Source of the DNA: Leucaena leucocephala
Lineage: Eukaryota; Streptophyta; Magnoliopsida; Fabales; Fabaceae
Assembly: GCA_037074615.1 (NCBI GenBank)
Contig: CM073542.1
Coordinates: 23,445,568-23,509,567 of the forward strand
DNA: 64,000 nt
Direction: 5' to 3'
Position 1 is the stretch's first letter, and each line of letters starts with the position of its first letter. The notes beneath the pieces were generated by a model. That model searched no databases. It had not been told where the DNA came from and worked only from the letters and a program-made list of their open reading frames with translations. Both the position numbers and the translations under genes were made by a program. Positions 1 through 13,340 of this stretch are shown here, in pieces.

Positions 1-138
1 TTCCTCCTTCTCTTACTTAATTATTGTTGAGGGAATATTAATAGGGATAGTTTAAAAAATTATAAATATAAAAAATAAGTCTTCTATCTAATATTAAGAT
101 TAACTCCTTCATTATATTATATATTAAGGATTGGAGAA
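1..138. mobile_element. Stowaway-like MITE, truncated by window edge
   Basis: The first 138 bases match, in order, the inner part and right end of the better-preserved element at 44946-45205: a stretch reading TTACTTAATTATTGTTGAG, then GAATATTAATAG, and a right end AAGGATTGGAGAA followed by TA. The left end lies outside the window. Assignment to Stowaway (Tc1/mariner-derived, TA target) is by similarity to the full copy. Confidence 0.55.
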
Positions 139-2993
139 TAGTTTATAAGTTAAGTTAATTAATTTGGGGGAGATGATAAATATAATAAACAAAATGAATT
201 AAAATTTTATATTTATAATTAAAACTAATCACTCAACTAGCTCCTATATTTATGATCAAGTGATTATTAATATAAAATTGAAACTTAGATTGGCCTGTGT
301 CTAAAATTAATGCAAACCTTAATATAATATGCATAAGAGATCAAGCTTATTATGCTATCAAAATATTTTTATAAATTACTAATAAATTATTGATTAAGGT
401 GACAATCAGTTTTACTATTATAAAGAGGAAAATATAAGTTCAAATTTTGAAAAATGCATTTGTTGACATGAGTGAAAATTTTGTGTGTTCTAAGTTTTAT
501 AAAAATATTAGTCTCAAGCCTAAAATAATTTGGGGATATTTTTAAATAAATAAAAATTATAAATTTGCTTAAGCTAGATATTTTTTCGTGTAGTGTCTAA
601 AAATAAGTCATAATATTCATAATTGCTCGTAAATTGCATATATATATATATATAGTTATAAGCTAATGTGAATAATTTTTTTATGTAGAATATATAAAGT
701 AAAGAAACAATTAAAGGTTGAAGAAATCCACATATTTAAAAATTGAGAGGGCAAAAGTAAATTTGGGAAAATGTTGAAATGATAATTATGGAATGAAAAG
801 GTCTCATGTTATGAGATTCTGTTACTTAAGTGGCATGCAACGATGATATGGTAAGATTTTAAAAGTAAAGAAATTAAGATATCTAGCTAAAGAGAGGTAC
901 GTACTAGTAGCTAGATAATTGTATAGGAAAAAGGCGTAGAGATAGGAGAATATAGGAAGCAATAAGAACAAAGAAGTTAGTAACAAAAACAAGCAATGAT
1001 TCGTTTCAAACTTCCATTGTAACTAGTGATCCTTAGTTATCCCCACAAAACATATGTATTAGGATGTGAAATCTTGTCGTGCTGGAGATTTTGGTGTCCT
1101 CTACATCCCTTGATTTCTGAATTGCTTGTCACTAGTTTTGCACTTTATAATATTAATATGAAGGGTAAAAATATATTTAGTATCCCAATTAATTTTATAT
1201 GAGTAATTAAAATTTTAAAATATTTAAATATATAATTAGCACAATAAACTAATTTTAGATGTGTCCAATAACTTAAAATATTTAAGAATAGAATTAACAC
1301 ACTTAACTAATTTTAGATGTATGATTAATACTATAAAGTGTTTAAATTAATATAATTTTACCCTTTTATTGACATAAATATAAATTTCTGTCTGATCTAT
1401 ATGATGTAAATTTTTTATTTTAATATATTATTATTTAAAAAGTAATATGTGTCATATTATTTAAATAAGAGTGCTAAATAAATTCTAAAATTGACATAGT
1501 ATATAATTTATATGTGAATATTAAAAATACTCATGGTTTATTTAGTGTAATGTATTAAAATAATATTACATATTTATCATTTTAAATAATGATATGTCAA
1601 AATAAAAAATTTATGTGACATATATCAAATAAAATTTAATATTTTTGTTAGCGAAGTGGCAAAATTATACCAATTTAAATACTTTAAATTGGTAATTGTC
1701 CTTCTAAAATTATTTTAGGGTACTAATTATATCCTTAAATACTTTAAAGTACTATTTACTCCTCCAAAATTAGTGTAAATACCCTAATATGGATAATTTT
1801 AATATCCATTCCTCATGTTATTATTTATTTATCAACATATCTTATTAAAATAAATATCTTTACAATTTCTACTCCAATTTTTTATTAAACATAATATTTT
1901 TTTATCATAGACAATTTTATTTAAAATATTATTGAGTACTACATATATATTTTTTAGTGAGAATTTAAACTTTAATTAACATATTATGAAATATTAATCC
2001 CTTTTATTACACTTAATCTAGTAGTTCTATGCCAATTGTTTTATTTGGGTGAGACATAAGGAGAGTCTTCTGTTGCCAGGAAAATACATTTTTTCTTAGC
2101 TAAATTTACTTCACAAGTAATAATTGACAACTAAATCCCAAACCAATAACCTAAAAAATAGAGCTTCTATCACTTGCTTCAACTAAATTTGTTTGACCTA
2201 TTTTTTTTTTCTATTTGTTACTTTAGATTGTTAGTGCTAAAATAATTTTTGTTAAGAAAAATTAGAATAAATGATCTATATTAAATGATATTTATTAAGA
2301 ATGATTGTAAAAATTATAATTATTTAAAAGGACTATATATTAAAATAAAAATTTAAAATTATTAAATTGTCTATTATCAAACCCATATATTTCTCCCTCA
2401 TTCTATTTTTTAAATTAATATGAATTTTAAACCTCCTACATTTTCTAAAACTAATGTAAATTTTATTTTTCACTAAAATTAAAATCGCCAAAATCATCAA
2501 GATCCTTTTTTTTAACTTTTATTTTTCGACTAATATCCATATAATCATATCATAAATATATCATTTACTTATTAATATCAATATTTATACATTTATATTA
2601 TTAATTTCTTTTTCCTTATTTTATCACCTAACCTAAAATAAACTCTATTCTCCTAAATAAGAAAAATTAAACATATTTCATTAGGTGTGTTGGCTCAAAT
2701 GATAAAAAAATATTATGCAAATTGTGTAAAAAATTGAAACATGATAATATATTAATAAAAAAAATTGATATGATGTCAATATCAATTTAAAATTTATAAC
2801 ACGTTTGATTATGAACAAATTAATCTTGATGTCATGAGGTTGCGATAAATGAGTAATATTATCTATCATTTATGGTTTATAAATAGATGATATGATTTGT
2901 TAGAGTTTTATATTATGTATGTGTATTATAAGACTCACTTCTCAAAATTATTTAATAAAAATTATCTCATTTAAATATAAATATATGATATTA
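139..2993. other. AT-rich intergenic DNA, no gene seen
   Basis: No open frame with protein-like composition and no splice-site series is visible. Around 2685-2760 there is a stretch TGTTGGCTCAAATGATAA that resembles a tRNA A-box and could be the head of a decayed SINE, but no convincing B-box or target duplication follows. The rest is low-complexity A+T sequence. Confidence 0.6.
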
Positions 2994-3231
2994 CTCTGTT
3001 CTTAATATATAATTTATTAATTAATTTAATTAGATTAAATAAATTAGATAAATTAATTAATATGATATATTTTTATAAAATATTATAATTATTTTTTTAA
3101 CGCATTCTTTCTCCTTCTTATTTAATTATTATTAAAAAATATTAATAAAAATAATTTTAAAAAAATTAATAAATATAAAAAAAAAGTATTATACCTGTGA
3201 AATTAAGATCAATTGTCAAAGACTGGAGGCG
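2994..3231. mobile_element. Stowaway-like MITE, decayed copy
   Basis: The element begins CTCTGTTCTTAATATATAA after a TA and ends AAAGACTGGAGGCG before a TA. The reverse complement of the right end (CGCCTCCAGTCTTTGA) pairs imperfectly with the left end. The interior contains the family signature of TTAATTAGATTAAATAAATT, then a run resembling CTTATTTAATTATTATT, shared with the copies at 1-138 and 44946-45205. It has no coding capacity. Confidence 0.5.
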
Positions 3232-3233
3232 TA

Positions 3234-4925
3234 TCATGGATTTTTTAGTTTTAAAACTCACATATAGTTATTCTAAAATAAAAATAAATCATGCAGACTT
3301 TTGCTTAAAGCTGCGTTTTTTTAAAATTTTCTAGATATGTAACTTTTTTTAACATGTATAATAAATTATAATTATGTCCATTTTTCTTAAAATTATATAA
3401 TTTTTATTTTCTATTAAATTTAAATTTTGATAAAATTAATCTACGTTTGTATTATTTCCTACTATAGATATATAAATATTGGGAGGAATTTTATTTAATT
3501 TATTGAAACTTAAAAATTTATATTAATTTTAAAAATAGAATGTGAGAAAAAAATAGCGATTTTGGTAAAATTCTTCATTAATTTTATGTTTTTATTTTAG
3601 TGTTTTGTTGTAGTAAATAATTATAATTTATAACTTTTTTAGTAAATATCATTTATGGTTGGCTCTTTATTTCTCTTTTTTTATTGACTTGTGTTTATTC
3701 AGTTAAAGATTGAATTGTATATTTTGTAAATATAAAATTAAACACGTAAAATATTTGAAACTGAAAATTTTAAAATAATTCATTTCGTTGAACATACAAG
3801 TAATTTTACGCGGTATAAAAATAAATGAAGAGAGAGTTGTGTGTTCCGGACGGTAATAAGAATTAAATAGAGGGAGAAGCGAATATTATTCCACATATTA
3901 ATTGATTAAAAGGGGCAAATAGTGTGGTGGCTTTAAATTTCTGGTGAGAGGAATGGATAGATATGGAAATAAAAGTAGGTGGCGGGACCCACATGACACC
4001 AAAAATCAACTGACAACCAAACCGGACGCATCCCCCAGCTCGCATTCTCATGTTTCCCAGGTTCTCATTCTCTCCTCTCTCTCTCTCTCTCTGTTTCACT
4101 TTCATCCCCAAAAAACATGAGCATCCCTCTTCTCTCCCCTCCCCTTCCTCCTTCTCCATCTCTCTGGTTGGCTTAGCGCGAACTGTCTCAGCTATGAAAC
4201 CCTGAATTTACCCTTTTACCACTCACCCATACCACCAGATACATGCATTGATACGGTAACATCCATGACTTTTTCTCAAATTACGAGTCTCACACGCCTT
4301 CTCTTATTACGGCTCATTGAGTCAAGACCAAACAAACAAACAGCTCCTTCTCTCTCCCCTCCACCTCCTCTTCTCCCTTCAACTTGGCCAGGACACGCCT
4401 TCCGAGCTAGGCAATTGAATTCCTATCACCAGCGCGCCGATTAGTTGACACATTGAATTCCCCTTGTATTAGCCTGACTTGCATTTATGTAATTCTGGGT
4501 TTTATATGTGGCTCGTCCTCTAGTCCCATCTAATTCATTGATTGGAATTAAGCCTATCTTCTTCCTACTCGGTTCACTGTATATACACCTATTCCCCCCA
4601 CACCCTCCCCACCACCACCACCACCACCTTCTCTATCTCTCCCCTTCCATGTGTTTATTATGTTATGACGTTCCTCGGGGATTACTGCAGCCTTTATACT
4701 CCGTTTTCACGGAATTCCCCTTATCCCAGGTACCTTTTTCTGTGTCTTTTATCCTTATGTTCGTTTACAATTTTGTGTAGTTGTCTTAGTTCGCTGATTG
4801 GATGTGTTGTATTTTTTTTCATTTTTTTCCTCCCTCTTCTTTTTTAACTTCTGGGAACTACAGTTGACATATTGTCGGCGAGTTTGAACGAATTTTGGGT
4901 CTCAAGAGCTTAGAGCGTGGTCTTG
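3234..4925 (+). promoter_or_regulatory. Promoter and 5' leader of the 676-aa membrane protein gene
   Basis: Base composition changes at about 3.85 kb from AT-rich to mixed, with a pyrimidine-rich zone and a (CT)n tract at 4071-4092. Such CT tracts (Y patches) are common near plant transcription starts. A (CAC)n tract follows at 4611-4628. A good donor, CCCAG|GTACCT at about 4730, suggests a 5' leader intron before the ATG at 4926. Two overlapping small open frames at 4508-4847 are proline/histidine low-complexity readings of this leader and are not called as genes. Start site and leader splicing are inference. Confidence 0.5.
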
Positions 4926-7900
4926 ATGGGAAGAGGTGATGATGTACGATGCATCTTTCCTCTTACGAGTTTGCAAATTGGGTAAGGTTGATCAAGTTGC
5001 TTGATTTTGATCATATCATGCTGCTCGCAATTGCTGGTACTCTAAATAGTCATAGCGCATGTTTATTATGATTACTACAACCTCAAAGGAGGAAAATGTT
5101 TATTGTCGGCTTATAGCTGTTTATTACCCTTTAAGCTGCCTAGAGAAGATTCGGTTGATCTTTGATAGAAAAGTGCAATTGAACAATATGATTAGCAAGT
5201 TGACAATCGCCTGAGAGAGGTTTCTGGTTTCTCAAGGGGAATAAAGGTGGCGTTCTCTACATTGCTCCCAAGTTTGTGTAATCCCTATTTTTGTTTTTTC
5301 TGGGGTAATTTTGTCATCCTGATTTAAATTCTTTTCAGATTGTCAACTTTGTTGTCACATTCTTGAATCGTAAAAGACCAGCGTTGGAAATGCAGCTGAT
5401 TTTTCTTCCCATTCACAGTAGTTAAATGATTTATCACATCGACTTGATATAAATTCTTTTTAGATTTACTAGAAAAGTTTGATAAGGAAATCACACCTCA
5501 TCATGATTTCGTATCCACTTTAATGACACTTGGTTTTGAAACTTTTGTATCCAACCGATCCGATCCATATGTTAAGACTTTTTCCTTTTTCCTGCAGAGA
5601 TTTGCAATCATATCTCTCAGACCTTAGCCTTTTCCTTGCCAATGATAGCAGAAAATTATATATTTTGGTCGACAACCGACCATGGTTGAGAGACTTGGGT
5701 TCTCGGAAGGCTCACTTCTGGCAGCTGATGGTTACCAAGGTTGCTAAAAAACCATAATTTATTGAAGCCATTTTTATCGGCATTTATCCTTGAATATAAA
5801 GTTACATAATTTGTATTTAATTGCAGTCAAGGTTGTCTCCTTTTGCAAACTCTAAAGCTCGGAGAGAGAGAAACCAGGGAAAGGATGTCTGTTCTGGAAC
5901 GAGCACAAGTAAACCCAAGAACTTTCTAAGATGGTTCTCACTGATTGATGTGGTGATGTCATCAAGAAAGAGGGTTTTGCTGCCTGTGAAAAAACTAAAA
6001 AATTCTTTGCAGTTGAGTCGCGAATTACATAGGACCTTATATGGTTTTATTGTATTTGAAGTTGAATGGGCCAGTGTCCGTGGTATGAGCTACTTGAATG
6101 AGCTCCAGGTACTGCATCTCCTGCATACTCTTTATTCTGTTTGCAGTTGTCTGTACTATCACGCCTTAATGTTTTCTTTGGTTTTGCAGACTGATACCTC
6201 ATTGGCCATAGAAACTAAATCTATGAAAAGATGGGAATTTGACAGCATTGCTCAAGCTGCAAGCTGTATATCTTCATGGTTTTCAGGATCACCTTCTGAA
6301 CAGCGGCTTTTGAAAGAGTATTTGGATTCCGCCATAGGTTGTAACATTTATTCTCATTTTTTATGGAGTGTAATTTCACAAATATGAAATAATTAGAAGC
6401 TAATTATCTGTCTGGTTGTCTATGAAGTTCATATGTTTGCTAAGACATCTATTATTATCTGTCAAATTGAGGCTATTTATTAATTATTTTGTTGAGTCAA
6501 GGCAATGGATGGATATATATTTCGAATTAGTTGAAATCAAGAATTTCGCATTGGAAAAAAAACAAAAGAGACATTGCATTTAGCACTCACTTGGGAATTT
6601 ATTTCTCTATTTATTGATTATGTTTGGCTGCAACCAAATAAATTAGTTTTGGCTCCAATCTTTTATTCTGGTTTTGATTTGATATAATATCTATATGCTT
6701 GGAGCCAAAGATGAGTATGAATGGGAGGTAATGATTACTTTTACATAACTTATTTGGTTGTACATCTCTAAATGATTGTATGTTCAAAAACTTATTTCCT
6801 TAGTTCCTATGTGCTATCAATCTCTTCAATTTAAATAAGCCATACGTCCATATCTAATGCATGCAGTTATACATGTAGATCTCTATTCTTTTGGTCTCTC
6901 TTTCACTCTCTCTCTATATGCATGTATGTACTTCTTTGTATGTGTGGTTGCTTCACATCAGTTATGTGCCAAAAGCGAGAGAAGCCCCATCCCTCTCTTT
7001 CCTTTTTCACGTCCCCTTTCAGAAGCAGCTCCTCTCGTGATTCACCGGACTTCGTAGCTTGAAACAACTAGTCCTTTGCCCTTTTCCTTGTACTACATTT
7101 CATTTTGTCACTTGATGCTAGCTAAAGGTTGCCATGCTTCTTTAATTTCTAGACCAAAAGAAGGTTGCTAAATTTTCTTCGTCTGCAATTTTTTAGGGGA
7201 GATCTTTTATGATGCTCGTGAAGATCTTTCTGGGACTATATCTGTTGATGATGAGGATAATATGTGCGATGGTATGCTGACTGTTGAGGATAGTTATGTT
7301 GACTGTCCGGGTAGCAATTTTGGTGTATATTGTGGGAATAAGGAACAGAAGGAAGACATGCTGCTGCACACACCTCCATCATCTGGACCTTACAAGAGGA
7401 GAAAAGTAATGAAGTCCCTTGGTACTGGAGCTGGAGTTCACAGCTACTCCAATGAAATGCCTGGGGGAATTGATAGCAATAGAATATATACCGGGACCTC
7501 TGGTGTTTCTGAGATTGTAGTGGATAATACTCAGTATAAGGATGTTCTAATATTATTTAGGTTTAATGACCATGACCTTCCATTTAAATTGAGAGAAGTT
7601 ATAGTATCTGATCTGCGATTGCTTACATTGTTAGAGGCTGGCCTTCCATCTTGGGTCATCTTCCTACAATCTTACCCAGGATTCTGCAATCTCTATCGCC
7701 CATGGATGTGCCCATTGGCAAGAATTTTATATGCACTTATCTCAGTTGTCACTGTCATCATAGGATTTTATGACTTGTATAAAAATGTTCCAGTTCTTAA
7801 GGCAACAGCATCTCGTATATGTGGGCCGCTCATTGATTGGATAGAAACTTGGGAAATGGTTTCAAGGATAAAGTACTTAGGAACAATGTTGTTTCTGCAT

Positions 7901-9153
7901 AACATTCAAAAAGCTGTTAAGTGGTGTCTTGCCTTCACGCATACCACGAGATCCTTTTTCTCTGTTCTTATCCAACCTCTTGCAGAATCATTGGTGGAGT
8001 TCTTTGGATTTCTTATTCCAAGCTGGAATTTGTTATATAACTTAGCGGAAAACATTGGTTCTGTTGTTTGGATTGGAATTGAGACTTCCTACAATTTTGT
8101 TGGGGATGTACTGGAGCTTTTACTTTGGCCATTGTGGTCTATCCTCACTCTTGTTTGGAGCATTGGTAGGTTATCATTTTATTTGGAGCTTGTCATTTTG
8201 TATGTTGGTTCTGATTAGTTCTGATATCCAGTCATTCATGTACAAGTCTTCTGCTAATTGCTTGCATAATTATGTTTGATTGCACTGCAGCTACTTCAGT
8301 CTTATATCCTATATTTTGGACTCTCTGGGAAATTATATACGCTCCAATTCGGCTTGTCCTTGCAATCTTGAGTTTTGTGGCTTTCATATGTACAAGCATG
8401 TATAATATTCTTGGAGACACATGGCAGTTTGTTACTAGCTTTTTTGTGGTGGCATCATCATCTGAGGCAACAATTAGCACCTCCTATAAAGTTTCCTTGT
8501 GGCGCTCTCTTTGGAATGACCTTTTCTCACAGGTTGTAAAATTGTATGTTAATGAATTTGTGGGTTTAGATGGTTTAAAAAAAGAACCATCCTAATGGTT
8601 ATTTATTTGACCATTGTTTCTAGATTTTCCGTGCTGTCAGGAGTATACTGAATGGATTTTTGGCCTTCTTCATGGCATGCAACAGGCATCGACTAAGGTA
8701 TTTCTGTGGTTTCTCTCCTCCCCCTCCTCATTTTCCCCATTTGATATTTAGAGAACAAAAGCTCCTGAGCACTATAAATGTTGTGGGAATGCCAATCAAG
8801 CAGTATTATCTGCCTCTAACCTTTCTGATTCTATCATGTGCAGCATTTACAATCATCTACAGGAGTTTATCCGAAGACTATGTTGTCAGAGACAAAGATC
8901 ACAAGAAGCAGATTTAAGAGAAGGTAAAACAAGATACAACCTGTTTAAAAAGTAATTATTTTCTGAATAATTTGATGGTTTTAGGAAACCATTTGCTCCA
9001 TGCCATGATATAATTTTGAGGAAAGTTGATTTTAAGAAGAGGATGAAAATCTGTCATAGTTGGATTATATAAATGGGATTATCAAGACCTTAAGTTTATT
9101 TCTGGCAATTTCCAGGCAGAGGAAAAGAGAAAGTGCATACGAAATGGAGCTGA
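4926..9153 (+). CDS. Plant multi-span membrane protein of unknown function (9 exons, 676 aa)
   Basis: I joined nine exons with GT-AG borders and matching phase: 4926-4981, 5598-5739, 5827-6108, 6190-6337, 7197-8165, 8291-8532, 8624-8697, 8844-8923 and 9116-9153, giving 676 codons plus stop. The start MGRGDDVRCIFPLTSLQIGD is the only ATG whose exon joins exon 2 in frame. The N-terminal third is soluble and basic, with RNPWLRDLG-like and SRKAHFWQLM stretches (exons 2-3). A short acidic and low-complexity stretch opens exon 5. From about residue 320 onward come several hydrophobic segments, including ARILYALISVVTVIIGF, SVLIQPLAESLVEFFGF, ELLLWPLWSILTLVWSI and PIRLVLAILSFVAFIC, followed by a short basic tail. 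This looks like a conserved plant family, but I do not recognise a named domain and assign no function. The exon model is strong; the location (endomembrane or organelle) is not determinable from sequence. Confidence 0.8.
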
Positions 9154-10241
9154 ACTCGTTAGAGATTTTACTCGTTATTGCGTTGCAACATAACTATGAA
9201 AGCTTGACATTGAGCAGAGAACAGACAGAGCTTTGCGATATTTAAAAGTGCTGATGCTGCAAACACTATACAAATTGCCTATAGGATTCTTTAGATTCTT
9301 TGTTTTCAACAAATTTTGCTTGGATGTTTCCCTTTCTGTGTTTAAATAACTTTTAATTTGTAAATTAACGTCTGTTCTGTGAAATTTCTATGGTCCAAGT
9401 TATGAGATGTGTATATCATGTATAGCCAACCTGTAAATTCTGTTGGCACAGAAGAAGAAACCTGTAAATTCTGTTCAAGTAGTCATTGGTTTCTTAAAAT
9501 GTATATTTGTATTTGATTTTCCATCTTTCATACATTTTAACTTGATATTCTATTTGAGAGACTAAGTGGTAATTCAGGTACAGAGGATTTTTCTTACGTG
9601 GAATTTGCATATGATCATCAGTGGCATGTGGAAGTAAAACCAATACTTATTGAGTAGGTTGCAGGCAATATCAATAGATCATTGGAACTTTTCAAGTGGC
9701 CTACGATTTGTGGGAGTGTAGCGTTCTGTTGAATTACTTTAAGGCAGTGTTCTTCTGGTACAATGTTCATGTTTAAATTATTGTTATTCAATTATTATAA
9801 TTCAATCATGTGTAAACTTCGATATTCAAATCTTAATAATTATTGGAGTATGGAAATATTCGAAGAGCGCGTTGTTAAAATTAATATAAAGTTTATTTCT
9901 AAGATTAAAATTATCCTTGAAAATTCAAGGTTATATTTTTTTTGTTTTTGAAGAAAAAGGAATTTTAAACAATAAGCACATTAGAAGACTAAATTATTGA
10001 TTGCAAAATGCTGAAAACAGTGGATACCATAAATTTCATGAGAGCTGAAGGATAAATCCACTGTATTGAAAAATGTGTACCAGACCAGTTGGGTTGGCTT
10101 GGTGTAACTTGGGGCAACCCGGTCATAATCCGGATAAATAACAGAAGGTGCAGAGGGAGCACTACATATTTTCCCAAACAATATACAATGGCTATCTGAT
10201 CAAATCCCAAAATGCAAATATAAAAAACTTGGTAAAAAAAA
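9154..10241. other. 3' flank of membrane protein gene and intergenic DNA
   Basis: The first few hundred bases are T-rich and compatible with a 3' UTR. No gene is seen up to the SUMO pseudogene, which runs toward this interval from the opposite strand. Confidence 0.5.
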
Positions 10242-10975
10242 TCATATCATTAGTATCAAGAGGCACAAACTCATATTCTTGCCGGTCCCAACACTTTCGT
10301 GCAGCATTGCATCAATCTCATCACCATCTTCCATATCAAGCTGAAGCAACATGCAGACAAACAGAAAAAGGACTATTACATATAATAATATTTCATATTT
10401 AAGTTAAAAAAAAAAACAAATTTGTGGGAAGTAAGGGACAAACATCGTGCGGAGTCTGCTCTTCCCTGAGGTGACGGCCATCAAATAAGAAAACAATAGA
10501 ATTGAGGCTCAAAGATTGTCGATCACAATGTGCATTCATTAGCTTCTTCAGTTGAGTGCTCCTTTTAATCTTAAAGAACACTTTAATCTTAAAACCAATC
10601 ATAAAAAGAAATAATGCAGATGAAAACGTAGGGCTAAGGAATCCAAACGAAGTAACGAAATATAAAACACAACAGCTTAAATTTGAATTCCTGCTTTCTT
10701 CGCGTATATTAACTGAAATGACAGAAAGAAGTGAAGAGAGAAAAAAGAACACGAAAAACGCAGACATGAAAGCAGAAAAAGATTCAAACTTTAAACGAAC
10801 TTGAGCTTACTTATAAATGAAAACTTCATAAAAAGAAGGGAATAGAAAAATACACCCAACAATTAGTCAAAAGAAGGAAGAAAGAAACCTAGCTTTTGAC
10901 TTTCAAATTGATGAACGCTGACTGATAGTTAGGCTTCTTCTCTTCCTCCGGCTAAGTATTCTGAGTTTCAGACAT
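10242..10975 (-). pseudogene. SUMO (ubiquitin-like modifier) pseudogene with retained introns
   Basis: Three exon-like blocks on the minus strand match plant SUMO. Exon 1 (10975-10889) reads MSETQNT, a TAG stop, then PEEEKKPNYQSAFINLKVKS and a second TAG exactly where SUMO has the Q of KGQ. Exon 2 (about 10595-10444) reads KVFFKIKRSTQLKKLMNAH, then CDRQSLSLNSIVFLFDGR and EEQTPHD; its 5' acceptor side is degraded and DGNE is lost. Exon 3 (10340-10242) reads LDMEDGDEIDAMLHESVG behind an intact TTCAG acceptor. The C-terminal Gly-Gly needed for processing and conjugation is replaced by GTGK. Two nonsense codons, a damaged exon 2 border and the lost diglycine make it non-functional. Introns are retained at family positions, so it arose by DNA duplication, not retroposition. 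Confidence 0.85.
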
Positions 10976-13300
10976 TGTTTTCCTCTTCCTCTCTTTTGTC
11001 TCGCAAACTCAAATTAGGGTTATGATATATCCAGATTACAAGTAATTAAACTATAGTGGAAACAATTCCCATTCTTTCTTTAGCCACTAATGCCTCTAAC
11101 AAGGGAGACAAATTCTCAAAAATAATGACTTCGATAAGGTTTGTTTGGCCAATACATCTGCTGCATGATTAAGTCTTCGTGTTTCTTTTGATCAGAGATT
11201 CTGGACTTAAATGCGAGATTAAAGAGCAAGGGGCCTATATGTATGGGCATTGATGAAGAAGAGCAAGAGTTAGAGGAAGCTGATGAGTGCCGCCATTGAT
11301 CGTGCCTCAAATTTATGGGATCTTTTCAAATGTTATTAATTTGCATTGATTAAGTCCATTGATTTCATTATTTAATTTTTTTCAACGAATATATAATCCT
11401 TATTCATTTATTCCCTTGTGTTGTAAAAAAAAACATATTTTATAATTGTTTATAATTATAAAAAATTCCTTAATATAAAAAAAACATTTAAAAATTCAAA
11501 TAGTGACTTATTAGTGAGATGTGGGACAAAGAATAGGATTAAGTAATATCAGATTAGTTTTTTATATTTTATAATTGTTTAGAATTATTTTAATTTATTA
11601 ATATTTTTTTAATTTTAAACTCTAATTAGGATTAGTGTATTTTATTATTCCTATAAGTAGTTTTAAGTTTCATTTTGATGATAGACTTAAATATTGAATT
11701 TGACGTACAATTCTTTCTCTCTTGAGTTTCTTTGTTCTCCTCTCCCTATCCTTTCTCCCTTCCCTTCTTATCATTTATATTTTAGACTCAAATATTAAAT
11801 ACTTGGTATTTGAGATTTGGGGTACTACATTTGACTTCTATGATTTTTATAATATTTTCTAACTTTATTATTATTATTATTTCTAAACTATTTTTATTAT
11901 TCTTTTGCAAAGGGAAGCAAAATGCTGGTTTTGATATGCGGCAACATGAAATTATGGTCAATTGATGTCCTCCTATACCAATTTAGGGAAGGACAAAAAA
12001 ATGAGGAGCACCAAATTCAGCATAAAAGATAGCATTCATAACCAAAAGCCTAATGCCCATAATGGAAAATTTTAGCTATTAGGTCAGACGAGGAAAGGGA
12101 GCCAATACATTTGTATTTGTTGCAAAAAATATTTCTATCCATTACGCACATTAAAATTTTTTTTATTAAAGGATAATTCTTTCTAATGAAAACAATTAAA
12201 GTGGATTTTTAAAAAAATTAATATTTATTTTTTTACAAATAAATAATTAAATTAATTTGTTTATTTTATATAAACTAATTATTTAACTTATATATTAAGA
12301 CTAGAGGGAGTGATAATGAAATATTATGTTACATCTATGAGGCTCCATTTTTTTATTAGCATATATATCTTTTTATATGAGATAATTATATTTGAGGTAT
12401 TGTCATTGTTGGACACTTAATGTGATTGCCTTTTTTACTAAGGATTTGAACCTTAATTACCTTAATTTATTATGAGGGACTAACCTCTATCTATTAGAGT
12501 TAATCTCTATTTGACAGTTTTTTCTTATACAAAAAAATTAGGTTAATTGGGTTTCAAGGACTTATCAAGGTACTTATAAATTGTTTATTAACAAAATTTT
12601 CAAAAATAATTTTTTATCAATTAAATTAACTTTGTCGACAGTTACCAGTTGTTTGTATATCCACACTTGAGGACCATATTCTAGAATAACACCTTCACAG
12701 GCCGAAATCGATGAAGAAGAATGGGCTCCAATCTAATGCCTTCTAGACCTGGATCCATCCGGTGCCCCGGGGGTTACTAATCTGTTTTGTTCTTTTCAGG
12801 CTTCTCTATCACCATTTTTGTTCCTTCAATATCAAACAAAAGGGCATTTAATGACCACTCGGAGTTAATTCGAATAAAAAATAATTTAATATTATTTAAA
12901 TGAAATTTTAAATTTAAATTTTAATATATATATAAATATTATTAATAAATAAGTAATTATCTTTATTAGTATTCAATAATAAGAATATTTAAATAAAATA
13001 AATAATAATAATAAAAATTAAAAAAAAAGTGACACACCTAAAAAAAATTAATATTTTGTTAACTCAAATTCATCTATTTTAAGGTAAAACAACAATTGAG
13101 GCTATTTTATCAGCTTGATAATTTACATAAGGGAAACATATTAACATAATAAATTATTATTTATTCCAAAACATGATCATGTGACGTTCTGAACGTTACT
13201 AATGATAACAACAAAAACAGTCTTCCTTCCTCAACATTATCATTAGTCCCCTTAATCCCCTTCCCCACGCACTAACGTTCCAATTCCCCCGTACTCCCCA
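10976..13300. other. AT-rich intergenic DNA with MITE and SINE-like remnants
   Basis: No gene is supported. A MITE-type end lies near 12285-12317: read on the minus strand it is CACTCCCTCTAGTCTTAATA. At 12395-12540 the minus strand contains AAGGTTCAAATCCT, close to a Pol III B-box, suggesting an old SINE, but I found no target duplication. A 64-codon open frame at 11116-11310 (-) is serine-rich at its start and matches nothing I know. Confidence 0.5.
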
Positions 13301-13340
13301 CTTTTCGGCTCCTTTAATCACTATTCACCTCCATTTTCAA

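Noticed and set aside
4508..4847. Two overlapping open frames before the membrane protein gene
   Set aside because: Pro/His/Ser low-complexity readings of a CT- and CAC-rich leader.
11116..11310. 64-codon minus-strand open frame starting MRHDQWRHSSASS
   Set aside because: No recognised domain and no supporting splice context; could be a small protein but I cannot support it.
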